Counted from the stretch's first letter, positions 1-10,393 are shown. The stretch: 64,000 nt of DNA from Galerina marginata (GCA_023014335.1 JAECYW010000005.1:2666001-2730000), one strand, 5' to 3'. Notes: generated by a model from the sequence alone, not told the origin. Numbers and translations: made by a program.

Positions 1-83
1 CCACAAATACGGATATTTTCTTCCTAAAAACTGAAGCATATTAATGCACATGCACCTTTCATGTTACCGATTTTCCAATCCAT

Positions 84-1410
84 TCAGCCGCAAGTGTTGT
101 CGTCGATAAGCCATTTACCCCAAATATTGCCCCACTGCTCGACAACATAAGCGTCAGGAATCAATTATTCCACTTATTCGCAGAAAAGACTTGCCCATCC
201 TCGTTCACAGGAAGTTGGCCCATCATACCAGGTTCCATTTATTTGGGTTGGAGCGGTACGGCAGATGACTGGCCAGTCGGTGGTATCTGGGAAATCCAAT
301 AGTTGTGCTTCAAAACGCTAAACCAATTGTTGAACAAGAAGGAAAAGTAAATGGAGGATACAATAAATTGCTGACCCGATACCCTGATTCGGCACACCCC
401 TCCACACAAAAATGAGCAGCAGTGCATTTTTCCCAAGGGACTAAAAGAAGACATACTTTGTCTACCGGATAATCCCATCGAGGGGTACACGATGGCTCGT
501 CAATATCGACTTCCCAATGTCCAGTAACTCGTCCGCAGAGGCCCTTTCAAATTCAAAAGTCAGTCCGTGATCCACTAAATAAGCGGACCATCATATCACA
601 CACTTGATCCTCGCACCGAGTAGGAAACCATTCCTTTCCATGTATCTCAACCGACTTGTTCCAACACGCCGCGGCCTGGATGCTATCAACACCCAGTGGG
701 ACATTTGAAAGGCTGGCAGTGTATTCTTTCAGCTTGTAGCGCAAGCAATGACCGGCCTCCAGGCCAGCCCACACAATAGCTGCCCGCTTTTTTGTGTCCT
801 CCTTTTGATCTCTCCTCTCCTTTGTCTCTTTCTCCTGTCTTTCGCGGCCCCATTTCGCGCGATCCTGTTCAATAACCCGCTTTTCGCGTTCCCATTCTGT
901 ACGCTCCTCTTCCATTTCCGCACGCTGAGCCTGGTGTTCCTGCTCCTCCTCCGCACGTTTGGCCTGGTGTTTCCGGTCCTCTTCCGCAAGCTGGGCCCGG
1001 TGTTTCCGCTCCTCCTCTGCACGTTGTGCCTGATGCTCCTGTTCCTCCACCACCCATTCCTGTCTTGCGAGTTTCCAGCGGTGTTTTTCCGCCGCACGCT
1101 GGGCCTGATGTCTCTGCTCCTCCACCTCCCATTCCTTTCTTGTGACTGTCCAATTCCGCTTCTCTTCGGCCCATTGGCGACGAATGACGTCATGCTCTTT
1201 TTGGTTTAGCGGATCGTTCAAAATATACCCCCCAAAGCCGCATGAAAACAAGAGAGATACGATAGCTATGCAGCAGACGAGTTTGAGCCCTAGTTGGCGT
1301 GCTTTGCCTAGTCTCTGGCCCCTTGTATATTGTCCTCCTTGTTGTTCAGCTGTCCCATACATCCGATTATGTCCTCCTAGAAGTGGGTCTCTATCTTCGG
1401 CGGGCAACAC
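84..1410 (-). CDS. Single-pass membrane coiled-coil protein with Cys-rich repeat domain
   Basis: Five exons: 1410-604, 543-457, 399-376, 317-195, 134-84; 363 aa. Residues ~42-62 form one hydrophobic segment. It is followed by ~130 residues of charged coiled coil built from a degenerate repeat (QAQRAEEERKH-like). The C-terminal domain has two copies of one module: a conserved Tyr/Phe-Glu/Thr-Ala start, a central Cys, then a C-E-[DR]-x-G..WG/CG..W motif closed by Asp-x-Cys or Asn-x-Cys. Splicing is what restores the second module (CEDQ joined to GLCGRV; SGYR joined to RFEAQL). The last intron (194-135) starts GCAAGT, a GC-AG intron; the donor of intron 3 is GTCAGC. Families with this layout are common in Agaricomycetes and have no known function. 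Topology suggests a short cytoplasmic tail and an exposed Cys-rich head, which is inference. Confidence 0.75.
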
Positions 1411-2123
1411 CCATGGATCGATATTGTCATAAGGCGGTGGAGGTCTGGGGCTATAGCCCGAGAAAGTCAGTAGATACAGCGATCAAGGTGTTCATCGCTC
1501 ACTCAGACCCGTCACGGCTGGTTTGTTGATATCCGGGCATGTCTTCTTTATTAAGAGTGTCCTCCGAGTGGTGAGTGGACGAAGCAAACCGACTAGCTTT
1601 AAGCGCCCAAGGTTCAATCTAGACAAATTTACTGTCAGGTGATGTAAGTCAGATACAAGGATTTATTTCTGTCCAACTGGGACACTCAAATTCCCATGGC
1701 TCTGTACATTGTTGTAAGCAGGTATTTTATTTAAAAATGTCCCGATGGTCACAATTTCTCGTATATGAGATGTTATAATTATACTGCTATACTACGTATT
1801 TTCCGAGTTTCTGTCATATAAAAATACTGGTTGCCTGGGCCTGAGCTGTGATACAAATTAGCAATGTCGACTTGAGAGTTTGGTCGTATGCCCGAACCAC
1901 GAAACAATGCCGTTCTCGGCTTCCGTAGTACACGGTTGTTCACCGACCACCACCTCTCCGAGTCCCTGACGCCGACGGTCTAATCTCTCTCCCCTGCGCA
2001 CCTCTTATATCTGCCTGTATTGCATCAAATCTAGGTTTTCTATTGGTTACTTGTCCCAGAATCTACCACGAATCCGACCACGACCACCACAACACACCCT
2101 CATCGAATATCATTATCATTATC
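1411..2123. other. Intergenic region between divergent genes
   Basis: About 0.7 kb separates the start codons of the coiled-coil protein (-) and the RRM protein (+), so it must hold both promoters. No conserved element could be identified beyond AT-rich patches near 1720-1830 and pyrimidine-rich tracts just before 2040. No coding frame here looks real. Confidence 0.5.
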
Positions 2124-3250
2124 ATGGAAGAAGGCACCAAATCCAAGAAAACCGTGTTCGTCGGCGGGATAAGCGACGACACGGACGAGACGGCGCTGTA
2201 TGAGAGCTTTTCGACGTTTGGTGCGTTCTGGGGTTGTTCTGTTTCTGTTAGGTGTATGCGCTGACTTTTTGACTGTTGTGCTCTTTTCATTGTTGGTCTC
2301 CCTCTCCCTTCCCCTCCCTGTCCTGCCTGTGTTTGGTCTGGTTCTTGTGATTATGGTTATGGTCCACGACTTATCGCCCTCGTCGTCGTCCTGAACATGA
2401 CTGCCGAATATCGGATACGACACGCGCCTATTGGTTTCTTGATCGCGTTTTGCTTGCTTGGACGACTATGCTATTCGATTCGAACCTCGGCCATGCACAT
2501 GCACATGCACAGGTGATATCCTAGAGGTGCAGATCCCACCACCAGCAACGCAGCACCACCAAAACCCCAACCCAAACGGTGCGTCACCCTCTGCATACCC
2601 AATCTATTGCTCAGCCAGCTGATCCCTTGATGTTTGCTTTTTCCTCGTCTCCCTCTTCCTCGTCTCTGCCTTTCCTTCCTTCCTCGCATCAATCCAACTC
2701 ACGTACGCCCCCACCCAAAAACCAAACCAAAAAAAGCCCCCAAACACCGTGGCTTCGCGTTCATCACCTACACATCCACCGCCGACGCCCAAGACGCGAT
2801 TGATAATATGGACATGAACGAGCTCAAGGGGCGCGTGATCAAGGTCAACCTCGCGCGTCCGATGAAGACCGCTGCTGCGAATCTGACTGGGAATAGGGCT
2901 AGTGAGTCGTCGTTTCCTTTTCCTTTGTCGATCTGTTTGCCTCTTGGGACGGGGGTGTGGGACACCCTTTTTTTCTTCTTGTTCCTCCTTTCTGGGTATG
3001 GGAGAGGAATATCAAACTGACTTTCATGCTTTTAGTTTGGGAAACTGAAGAGTGGCTACAGACGAACGTCAAGCCGTTGGCGCAATCTGGAGGTCAGTCG
3101 TCGAACTCGAAATTATGATGCTTCCGTGGTGTGCTCAGCCCTTCCTCTATAGGTGTTCAAGGCCGACTCGCAAATTCAAAAGGCGGAGAAACAGAAGAAG
3201 GCGACAAGGCTGATGAGGATGAGGATGGAGACGATGCCATGGAGGAGTAA
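2124..3250 (+). CDS. RRM protein resembling the N-terminal domain of cyclophilin E
   Basis: Exons 2124-2220, 2513-2578, 2737-2901, 3036-3092, 3153-3250; 160 aa. One RRM fills residues ~9-95: RNP2 VFVGGI, RNP1 HRGFAFITY, then AAIDNM-like and GRVIKVNLARPM. This order and wording match the RRM of PPIE/cyclophilin E (VLYVGGL, HRGFAFVEF, GRTIRVNLAKPM), but no peptidyl-prolyl isomerase domain follows. Instead the protein ends with a WETEEWLQ stretch and an acidic tail. Between beta2 and RNP1 there is a Pro/Gln/Asn-rich loop longer than in PPIE. Intron 1 is long for this genome (292 nt). The likely role is RNA binding in the spliceosome, by family; the exact partner is unknown. Confidence 0.85.
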
Positions 3251-3890
3251 ACCCTCGCAGTCGGTGTCAGCATGATGATTATTTGTTCTCAAACTGCTGT
3301 GGTTATGGAGGGACAGTCAAGACACACGCCAGCTCAGCAAAACCCGGTGGTTGGACTCCAGTATTGATTTCAAGATTGTACCTCGAGGCCGCAGTACTAA
3401 AACAATGGGTTCGAAGTGTCTACATTACATTACCGAGGATTAAGTAGTTGGCCATGTTCAGGTTGGGGGGGGGGGGGGGGTCCATGGACGATGGAGAAAA
3501 TAGGGTTTAACTCTGTATACTTGTAGTACTGGGATATGGAGGACAGGTAAACCATATCTTGGGTCCGTTGTTAGTGCCTTTAGATTTTAGCCGTTCTTCA
3601 TTGTGACGCGGGGTTCTCCCAAATGATGGGTCCTGAATTCTGGCCGATGGTCGAGCTGAAGTTGGTAGGGGTTGCAGGGACCGTAACTGGAAGGCCTGAT
3701 GACTGGGATCTGACTGTGCTAGATCGAGAGTACGCGTTGGGGGGTCGGACCGAGATGAGGATGGCTGGGTGACATAGCAATACGGTGTCGAATCAACAAT
3801 GAAAGTCGCCTCCCACTCCAAAGCCTTAAACACCTGTGAAGCCGATATCTGAAAGTGGGCGGCCTGTAAATAATGAACATTGCAGTTTGC
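3251..3890. other. Convergent intergenic region with a 16-G tract
   Basis: This holds the 3' ends of the RRM gene (+) and TAF13 (-). A homopolymer of sixteen G residues lies at 3465-3480. Open frames here (for example 3507-3833 minus) have no start context, no family resemblance and no splice support, so they are not called. Confidence 0.5.
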
Positions 3891-4771
3891 TCATAAGCCT
3901 TTGGGGTTATGTATATCCGACTCCTCGAATTGAGCCCTGGCACGTTTGATGTCTTCTTGCATGAAAAGCAGCTCTTCCATTCGTGCAAGCTTTTTTGCGT
4001 CTGCTGGACGCGATAGGGAACGTCGAAGGTCGTCAATCGAGAGACGCGATTTTTTTGTGGGCCCTGTAGCAGTTTGACACTAGAGTTTCAAAAGAGTATT
4101 GGTTAACACCACGGAAGATGCGAGGAGAGAATGAAGCACGCACAACGTCTGTGATATATTCGATGAGGATCTCCTCCATTACGTTCACTGTGTCGTTTGC
4201 TGGATTACGATGGTCTCCAAACCCATACATCAGGTTCTTCACTACATCGTGGTTCATTTCAGTAAGCTGAGACGCAAGAACACGAAGAGTGGAAAGGTGT
4301 GCACATACATTCTTTCGTAAACAGCCCCTTCATATTCGACTGCCTCCGCCCTCCCCTTCCAGAATTATACGACGACGAGGAATCCCGTGCATAGCTAGGC
4401 GTGTATGCACTAAACGTCGCCGTCCGCTGTGGCACAGGTGCAGGCGCCGTCGGCACATGCGGTGTCACAGGCGTCGGTGTCGGCCTTGCAGCCTGCAGTT
4501 GCTGATATGTCTGCTGCTGCTGCTGCTGGTGTTGCGCCACAGCTGCAGCTGCAGCCGCTGCCGTCTGTGGGTGCGTCTGTGGCACGTAGCTGTATGGATA
4601 GGACCATCCATAGCTGGTGACGCCGGTTTGGTATGCGGCGGCTGGGTAGGAGTACGCGCCGGGGGTGGTGGTGTGGCTGTAGGGGTGGTAGGCGCTGTAT
4701 GGGTACGCTGGGGGAGTCGCCGTCCCTGTGCCAGCTGGGGGTGGGGTTGGTGTGTATCCGGGGTAGGACAT
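3891..4771 (-). CDS. TAF13: TFIID subunit TAF13 with low-complexity N-terminal extension
   Basis: Exons 4771-4309, 4241-4144, 4079-3891; 249 aa. TAF13 is a histone-fold subunit of the general transcription factor TFIID and pairs with TAF11. The C-terminal ~95 residues are diagnostic: GLFTKELKNLMYGFGD, then a helix MEEILIEYITDV, then KKSRLSIDDLRR, then KKLARMEELLFMQEDIKRAR. The splice junctions were placed so that FTKE joins LKNLMYGFG and YITDV joins CQTATGPTKKS; all phases agree. The first ~140 residues are Pro/Tyr/Ala/Gln-rich, with a glutamine run from CAG/CTG repeats near 4514-4534. Yeast and animal TAF13 lack this extension or have a different one. An Arg/Gly patch (RGGRR) precedes the histone fold. 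Confidence 0.92.
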
Positions 4772-5204
4772 CGAGGGTGGTCGTTGAGGTTGAAGAGGCG
4801 CGGGAACGATATGCTTATTTTGGTAACGAGAGTGGACACCGCTTCTAAATCGGGATTGCTTGGGTGAACGCGAGCTGGAGTACTGCCAGCATCTTGACTA
4901 TATTATAATATTACAGTGTCAGAATCCTAGCGTGCTGGTACTACGGTATCAAATACAATGTATCAGGCAGGTTAATCAACGGTACAGTCCGGGCTCTGCT
5001 AGTGACCTTCTCTTGGCCTCCTCCATCCATGAGGATTTTCGGTTTCCCACCTGAGTTCTTCATGATGAAACTTATTACTTGACTTACAGAATCCCTGAGG
5101 TTTGGACCGGCACAAGTTGCCACCAGATTCAAGATATACGCAAACTGACCTCTCAGAACGCCCAACCAATAGCATAGGTCATTTTGAGTAGTTACTATCA
5201 AGCC
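4772..5204. other. Intergenic, no gene seen
   Basis: Upstream region of TAF13. The short frames on both strands show no recognisable domain or splice pattern. Confidence 0.4.
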
Positions 5205-5777
5205 CAAGGAGATTCAAAAAACTCCGACAAACGTTTTTAAATCTCAAATTTCAAAACGAGTTTTTGCTCAATCTTCACCAAATTTTGCAACGACCTTCTA
5301 TTTACCTTACGTATTCTTAATTCCAAATTTTAAGTCATTTGGTGTAGAATTGAGCTTAAAATACAAGCAGTCAGAGAGATTCAAAATAAAAGTAACGCCA
5401 AGTCACGGAATCTGCCTGCGAGCCGAAAGCGGAGAAGTGTCACGATTTCGTCACGCTTTTTCGACCTTTCCATCGACTTTATGTGCTACGCTCACTTTTA
5501 CATCCCTGTTTTTTGTCCACAGGTGTTAAATTATAAATAGAATGTATCCCTAAAATTTTGTGCCCTAAATTAAAGTTGTTCGAGTTTGAGACATAAATTT
5601 ATCACATTTTGATGTGAGTAGTCTTGAGAGAACACCGTCCACAATGGGCTCAAGTCAACTTTTCTTCAATTTTTTTGCATATTCGTGGAGCTGAGATAAA
5701 GGGCATTTTGAATATGCAAAAATTTTGGCAGAAATGCAGTGTTGTGGAAGCCGTAGACACGGTTTTGAATCTCCCTG
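5205..5777. repeat. AT-rich block bounded by inverted repeats (possible non-autonomous DNA transposon)
   Basis: The left end reads CAAGGAGATTCAAAA (5205-5219). The right end, on the opposite strand, reads CAGGGAGATTCAAAA (5777-5763): 14 of 15 positions match. The interior is AT-rich, non-coding, and contains another GAGATTCAAAA copy near 5378 and an internal palindromic pair (TGCATATTC ... GAATATGCA, ~5677-5716). No clear target-site duplication flanks it, so transposon status is inference. Confidence 0.45.
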
Positions 5778-5903
5778 ACCGTTTGAATCCCGTTGTACGT
5801 GATAGTATGGACTGTACTTTGACCGAGTCAAACACCATAAATATAGGGGCATACGAAGCGGGTGTGTTTATAAAAATAATGAGTTGTCTGTCATCTAATA
5901 GTA

Positions 5904-7244
5904 CTAAGTAGTACCACTAATACCACGTATTTCAACGGTAAATTGAATGGAGTTTGAAATGGATAGTAAAGGAAATGCCTCTCGTAATCGAGGGACAGCA
6001 TCAGCGAGGAATTCAGCCCTCGCGCTGGGACCCAGGTGGCCCGGCATGTATAGGCTCATACCAAAAAGAAGACTGACTCGCTTAAGCGAAGGAAATTGAG
6101 ATGGGGAGAGTAATGCATCAATGTTGCGCCAAATGCGTGCTTCGTGCAATCTTGATGGGCTCACGACTTCAGCATCGTCATGGGTTTCAAAATGCAGATC
6201 TAGACGCTCGAGCGAAACGCAAGGCACAGTGGGGCGCAAGATAGCAGCCATTGACGGGGAGTTTTCGGGGGGGAAAGTTGACCTGAAAGAACCCTGAGAC
6301 CAATGCTGCTGTTGAAGGCGGAGCACTCGTAACTTGGGAAGTCGACCAATATCGATTGTAGGGAAAATAAATTTCGGATGTGACCATCCTCCCGTTCGCA
6401 AAACTATGTCCATTTCTTGTAGGGACCCCATGGCTTCCAGTAGGACGATCGGCACGTCTCGGCATTTTTGTGTGATGCTAATCTCCATGACCAATTTCTT
6501 AAGATGAGAGAAAGGTGACGTGGACACATTGGGAAGTTCAGCCCGGGGACCATTGCTCGACAAGTATTCAAGTGGGAAAGTGTTGTCTGTGACAAAGGCT
6601 TCCAGTTGTAGCTGGGGTATATTTTCTAAATTCAGAGTAGATGCTCTGCCATTCCTTCGTTTGCCCATTTTTAGACTTCGAAGGCGTAAATTCTTGCAGG
6701 TTGCTCCACTTAGAACGGAAACAGGCACGCCATCCAGGCCAAATAGGTGGATCGTGGAGAGGGATGGTGAGCGGACAATTGACCGAATCAGGTTATGAAC
6801 AGTCTGACCGAGCCTTTTCCACTGGATATTGCATCCCCAAAAATTGAATTCTTCCAGGCGCGATTCAAAGCGAATGAATGCTTTTAGGATAGTCGCAAGA
6901 CCTGGGCCATTTTTTCTATACACCGTTTTGCTTGGATCCTTGAACATTTCCACCGAAAAGACCTTGATGTAAGAAATCATCCCCAGCAGAGGGTTGGATC
7001 GAGGGGCCATTATTTCCCGCAATTGGGCGACGCGTTCGAAGAAGCTATCGACCGGACTATTCTGGAGACAGACGGCGCGAAAAAGATGTCGACGCGAATG
7101 ATGGCAAAAGGTGCGAGAAACGAGCAGACAATTTGCAAGAGCGGGACAACAATCAGTGTCATGAGGGTCTAGTAGGCCATCTCCGAGGATGTCCATGATG
7201 AGCGTAGTGATATCATGAGGGAAGTGTCTCTGTGCGACAGCCAT
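5904..7244 (-). CDS. F-box protein A of a three-gene tandem array
   Basis: Single exon, 446 aa from the ATG at 7244. That start was chosen because it aligns with the only start of the neighbouring paralogue (both begin MAVAQRHFPHDITT). The open frame runs upstream to 7430, but that part reads old-yellow-enzyme remnant and is probably not protein. Residues ~6-55 are an F-box (FPHDITTLIMDIL...CLLVSRTFCHHSRRHLF). F-box proteins bind Skp1 and recruit substrates to SCF ubiquitin ligases. The remainder has leucine-rich spacing (L-x-x-L-x-L, C-x-S-L-E-R-L-D-L) typical of fungal F-box/LRR-like proteins; substrates are unknown. It is closely similar to the genes at 7.95-9.27 and 10.39-11.74 kb. Confidence 0.8.
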   Translation of the reverse strand: MAVAQRHFPHDITTLIMDILGDGLLDPHDTDCCPALANCLLVSRTFCHHSRRHLFRAVCLQNSPVDSFFERVAQLREIMAPRSNPLLGMISYIKVFSVEMFKDPSKTVYRKNGPGLATILKAFIRFESRLEEFNFWGCNIQWKRLGQTVHNLIRSIVRSPSLSTIHLFGLDGVPVSVLSGATCKNLRLRSLKMGKRRNGRASTLNLENIPQLQLEAFVTDNTFPLEYLSSNGPRAELPNVSTSPFSHLKKLVMEISITQKCRDVPIVLLEAMGSLQEMDIVLRTGGWSHPKFIFPTIDIGRLPKLRVLRLQQQHWSQGSFRSTFPPENSPSMAAILRPTVPCVSLERLDLHFETHDDAEVVSPSRLHEARIWRNIDALLSPSQFPSLKRVSLLFGMSLYMPGHLGPSARAEFLADAVPRLREAFPLLSISNSIQFTVEIRGISGTT

Positions 7245-7336
7245 TCTGTTGAAGGTCCTGTCGGGGTGTTCGAAGCGTCCTCGTGGTCGTCGTCCTGGCC
7301 AAAAGTGATGACGGCGAAAATTACCACGGACCCGAC

Positions 7337-7400
7337 GGGGTCGAGCACCGGCGGCGGCAGTCGTAGTATCACTTTGGCGGACGGACTCTTCAATCGGGAA
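7337..7400 (-). pseudogene. Fragment of old yellow enzyme fused upstream of F-box gene A
   Basis: A block of 23-24 identical bases around 7338-7360 (minus strand reads CTGCCGCCGCCGGTGCTCGA) and the flanking CCGTCCGCCAAA also occur at 9791-9840 in the broken OYE gene. In both places the translation begins T-[TA]-A-A-A-G-A-R-P. It is only ~60 bp and has no independent function. Confidence 0.6.
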
Positions 7401-7951
7401 TGCAATTTGGAGGAGGGCAAAGTAATTCAAGTGAGTACAAACCTGTCTATGCTAAGGCAGTTTATTGGTTTGTATTGACCTCCAGTCAAAAAAAGGTGGT
7501 ATATACTCGAGTATACATACTACTCAATGAACCAACGATGCAAACACTACCCCAGTCCCAGCTCGCCTAGTAGTAGTGGCCTCCATCCATGAGGAGATGT
7601 GATCCATGATTCTTTGTACTATCGCCTTGTAACCTCTTCAATCTATTTGGCCGGAATGCCCTTTCAAACCAGGTAAACTGTCTCCAATCTGAGGAGTGGC
7701 AGGGAATTATAGTCGTCAAAGAGCAAAATAAAGACATCAGAACCAGATGGTAGTGCGGGATAATGTGCCATTTGATATATGTAAGGCCAGGGGTCGACAG
7801 AAAAATGTGTAGGAAGTCCTTTTTAGCACTAGACACATGGCAACCTGACGAGAGGCGAGGAGAAAATGTGAGCCATTAGGAATATGCAACATTTTTTCGA
7901 GAGCACAAAACGAGTGTACAACACATGTTCGTAGAAATATCATGTTCTCTG
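7401..7951. other. Intergenic between F-box genes A and B
   Basis: No supported gene. Short frames on the minus strand (7567-7836, 7737-7955) have no family resemblance. The 7283-7330 stretch just before it recurs at 9307-9351 upstream of gene B, showing that upstream DNA was duplicated with the F-box genes. Confidence 0.4.
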
Positions 7952-9265
7952 TCATCTACCTTCTATTTCAACAGTAAATTCAATTGAATTTGAAATGGAT
8001 AGTAAAGGAAATGCTTCTCGCAATTGAGGGATAGCATTGGCGAGGAATTCAGCCCTCACGATGGGACCATGTCGGCCGGGCGTTTGTAGATCCATGATAA
8101 AAAGAAGATCGACTCGCCTAAGCGAAGGAAACTGAGATTTAGAAAGTAACGCATCAATATTGCGCCAAATGGGTGATTCGTGCAATGGCCTGTCCGAGTT
8201 GACATTGTAAAGCGTGTTAAAATGCAGATCCAGACGCTCGAGAGAAACGCAAGGTATCGTGGTGTCCAAGATAGACACCATAGACGAGGATTCTTCGGCG
8301 GAAAAGGTTGAAGAAGACCAGTGCTGCTGTTCAATGCGAAGCACTTGTAATTTGGGAAATTGACCAATATTGAACGCAGGGAGCTCAAGAGTAAAGTTTG
8401 AGTATTGCCTTCTCGTAAGAAAAACTATGTCCATTTCCCGTAGGGACCTCATGCCTTCTGATAAGACGATTAGCGTCTTTCGGCCGTGTTCTGCAGAGTT
8501 GAATTCCAGGACCAATTTCTTAAGATGAGAAAAAGGTGACGTGGACATGTTGGGAAGTAAAGCCCGAGGACCATTGCTCGACAAGTATTCAAGTGGGAAA
8601 CTATTGTCTGTGGCAAAGGCTTCCAACCGTAGTTGGGGTATTTTTTCAAATTTCGGAGTAGATGCTCTGCCATTCGTGTAATTTCCCATTTTTAGTCTTC
8701 GAAGGTGTAGATTCTTGCAATTTGCTCCGTTCAGAATGGAAATAGGCACGCCTTCCAGGCCACATAGGTAGATCGAGGAGAGAGATGGTAAGCGGAAAAT
8801 AGAACCAATCAGCTTATGAACAGTCTGACCGAGCATATTCCACTGAATGTCGCACCCCAAAAGACCGAATTCTTCCAGATGCGATTCAAAGCGAAAGAAT
8901 GCTTTTAGGATTGTCGCAAGACCTGCTCTATTTCTCATATACACCGTTGGTCTTGGATTGCTAAATATTTCCACTGAGAACACTCTGATGTATGAAATCA
9001 TCCCCAGCAGAGGATTGGATCGAGGGGCCATTATTTCCCGCAATTGGGCGACGCGTTCGAAAAAGCTATCGATCGGACTATTCTGGAGAGAGACGGAGCG
9101 AAAAAGATGTCGACGCGAATGATGGCAAAAGGTGCGAGAAACTAGCAGACAATTTGCGAGGGCGGAATAACAGTCAGTGTCATCCGGGTCTAGTAGACCT
9201 TCTCCGAGGCTGTCGATGATGAGCGTGGTGATATCGTGAGGGAAGTGTCTCTGTGCGACAGCCAT
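7952..9265 (-). CDS. F-box protein B of the tandem array
   Basis: Single exon, 437 aa, starting MAVAQRHFPHDITT. The F-box occupies residues ~6-55, ending LLVSRTFCHHSRRHLFRSV. The C-terminal part has the same leucine-rich pattern and the same ending (REAFPLLSISNSIEFTVEI) as gene A. Length and frame are intact, so the gene is probably functional. By family it is an SCF substrate adaptor. Clear duplication partner of the genes on both sides; no intron, whereas gene C has one. Confidence 0.8.
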   Translation of the reverse strand: MAVAQRHFPHDITTLIIDSLGEGLLDPDDTDCYSALANCLLVSRTFCHHSRRHLFRSVSLQNSPIDSFFERVAQLREIMAPRSNPLLGMISYIRVFSVEIFSNPRPTVYMRNRAGLATILKAFFRFESHLEEFGLLGCDIQWNMLGQTVHKLIGSIFRLPSLSSIYLCGLEGVPISILNGANCKNLHLRRLKMGNYTNGRASTPKFEKIPQLRLEAFATDNSFPLEYLSSNGPRALLPNMSTSPFSHLKKLVLEFNSAEHGRKTLIVLSEGMRSLREMDIVFLTRRQYSNFTLELPAFNIGQFPKLQVLRIEQQHWSSSTFSAEESSSMVSILDTTIPCVSLERLDLHFNTLYNVNSDRPLHESPIWRNIDALLSKSQFPSLRRVDLLFIMDLQTPGRHGPIVRAEFLANAIPQLREAFPLLSISNSIEFTVEIEGR

Positions 9266-9568
9266 GCTGTTGAAGGACCTGTCGGATTGTTTGAACCGTT
9301 CTCTTGGTCGTCGTCCTGGCCAAAAGTGATGACGGCGAAAATTACCACGGACGTCCTGCAGTATGTTTGTTTCGATGATTTCATGCTATTCTTCACCTGC
9401 GATTGGACTCCTAAAATTTCTTAGGAAGGATCAAACTCCTTGCGGAGGATTTCAAGCCTTGTTTTTCGGTTTAAACTGAACAATCATTTATTAAATAAAA
9501 GCACTACTGAACTACAATAAAAAATTGTGGTTTAGTCACTACTTTTCTTTCGTCTTTTCATTCTCCTC

Positions 9569-10241
9569 TCATCCTTGCAGGGTTTCCTTTCCCCGTCCTT
9601 CAAAGCCCCAACCAATCTGATTGGCAACTTTGATTTCCAAACGATCAAGATCCTCAGCCCAGGCCCAAACTGTGCCAGGTTTCTTCTGAAAAAACCGACC
9701 GACGAGAACAACGTCAGCAGCGCCATTCTTTAGGAGGTCTTCCGCTTGAACCTTGGTAATGGCTCCAACAGTGGCAACGAGTAACCGAGGGGGTCGAGCA
9801 CCGGCGGCGGCAGTAGTCAATTTGGCGGACGGATGAGATGACGTCGCTCCAATGCCCCGCATGACATCCTCGGCTAAAAATGCTTGTTACGAAGGTCCGC
9901 CTTTGATCTTTTGTTTGGGGTGGTTGCCTCCAAAAGAGACGTCGATAAGATCGACTCCATGTTCGTAGAGAATAGGCCCAAGGTGGCCGTCGAACCAGAT
10001 ACCAACGTCTTGAGGCAACAGTTAGAGGAATGGTACCGTTGGGCTTGAGTCGTAATTTCGGGTGACATTTATGGCTAACCCAAATCCTCTTTTGGAAATG
10101 TACGCCACGGAATTGGATAGGCCGGAAAAGAATGGATATCTCCCTGCAATCGGGTTGGGGGTCGATGGCCGTACGCGGGATCTGCGCTGGAGTAAAATAA
10201 GGTATGCCTGGGGCACGAACATTCGCGTTTGCGGGGACCAT
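9569..10241 (-). pseudogene. Broken old-yellow-enzyme (NADH:flavin oxidoreductase) copy
   Basis: The minus strand from 10241 reads an OYE N-terminus (APGIPYFTPAQIP...FRPIQFRGVHFQKRIW) like the intact gene at 17.66 kb. It then jumps, with exons 2-3 missing, to the C-terminal half (YEHGVDLIDVSFGGNHPKQK...VQAEDLLKNGAADVVLVGR...NQIGWGF). A TAA stop interrupts the frame at GGPS-stop-QAFLAE. The core TIM barrel, including the HGAHGYL active-site strand, is gone. The C-terminal 98 codons (9862-9569) are still open. It cannot make a working oxidoreductase. Confidence 0.8.
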
Positions 10242-10393
10242 GGTGTTCTGCATGAAAGAAAGGAAACATTTTGATATTTCGATAGCATTGTAAGGGTGGT
10301 CAAAGACATATGACATCACATATGGGGCACCATGGATGTCTAGGAGGTGTTTAATACTTGTCAATGGAGAGTCAGATAAGCTGCGGCTATCAG

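Noticed and set aside
748..1209. Plus-strand frame of 153 codons, Leu/Phe-rich
   Set aside because: Exact antisense of the charged coiled-coil exon; the composition is what reverse reading of Glu/Arg/Gln codons gives.
4289..4867. Plus-strand frame of 192 codons, Arg/Cys-rich
   Set aside because: Antisense of the TAF13 low-complexity exon; no domain.
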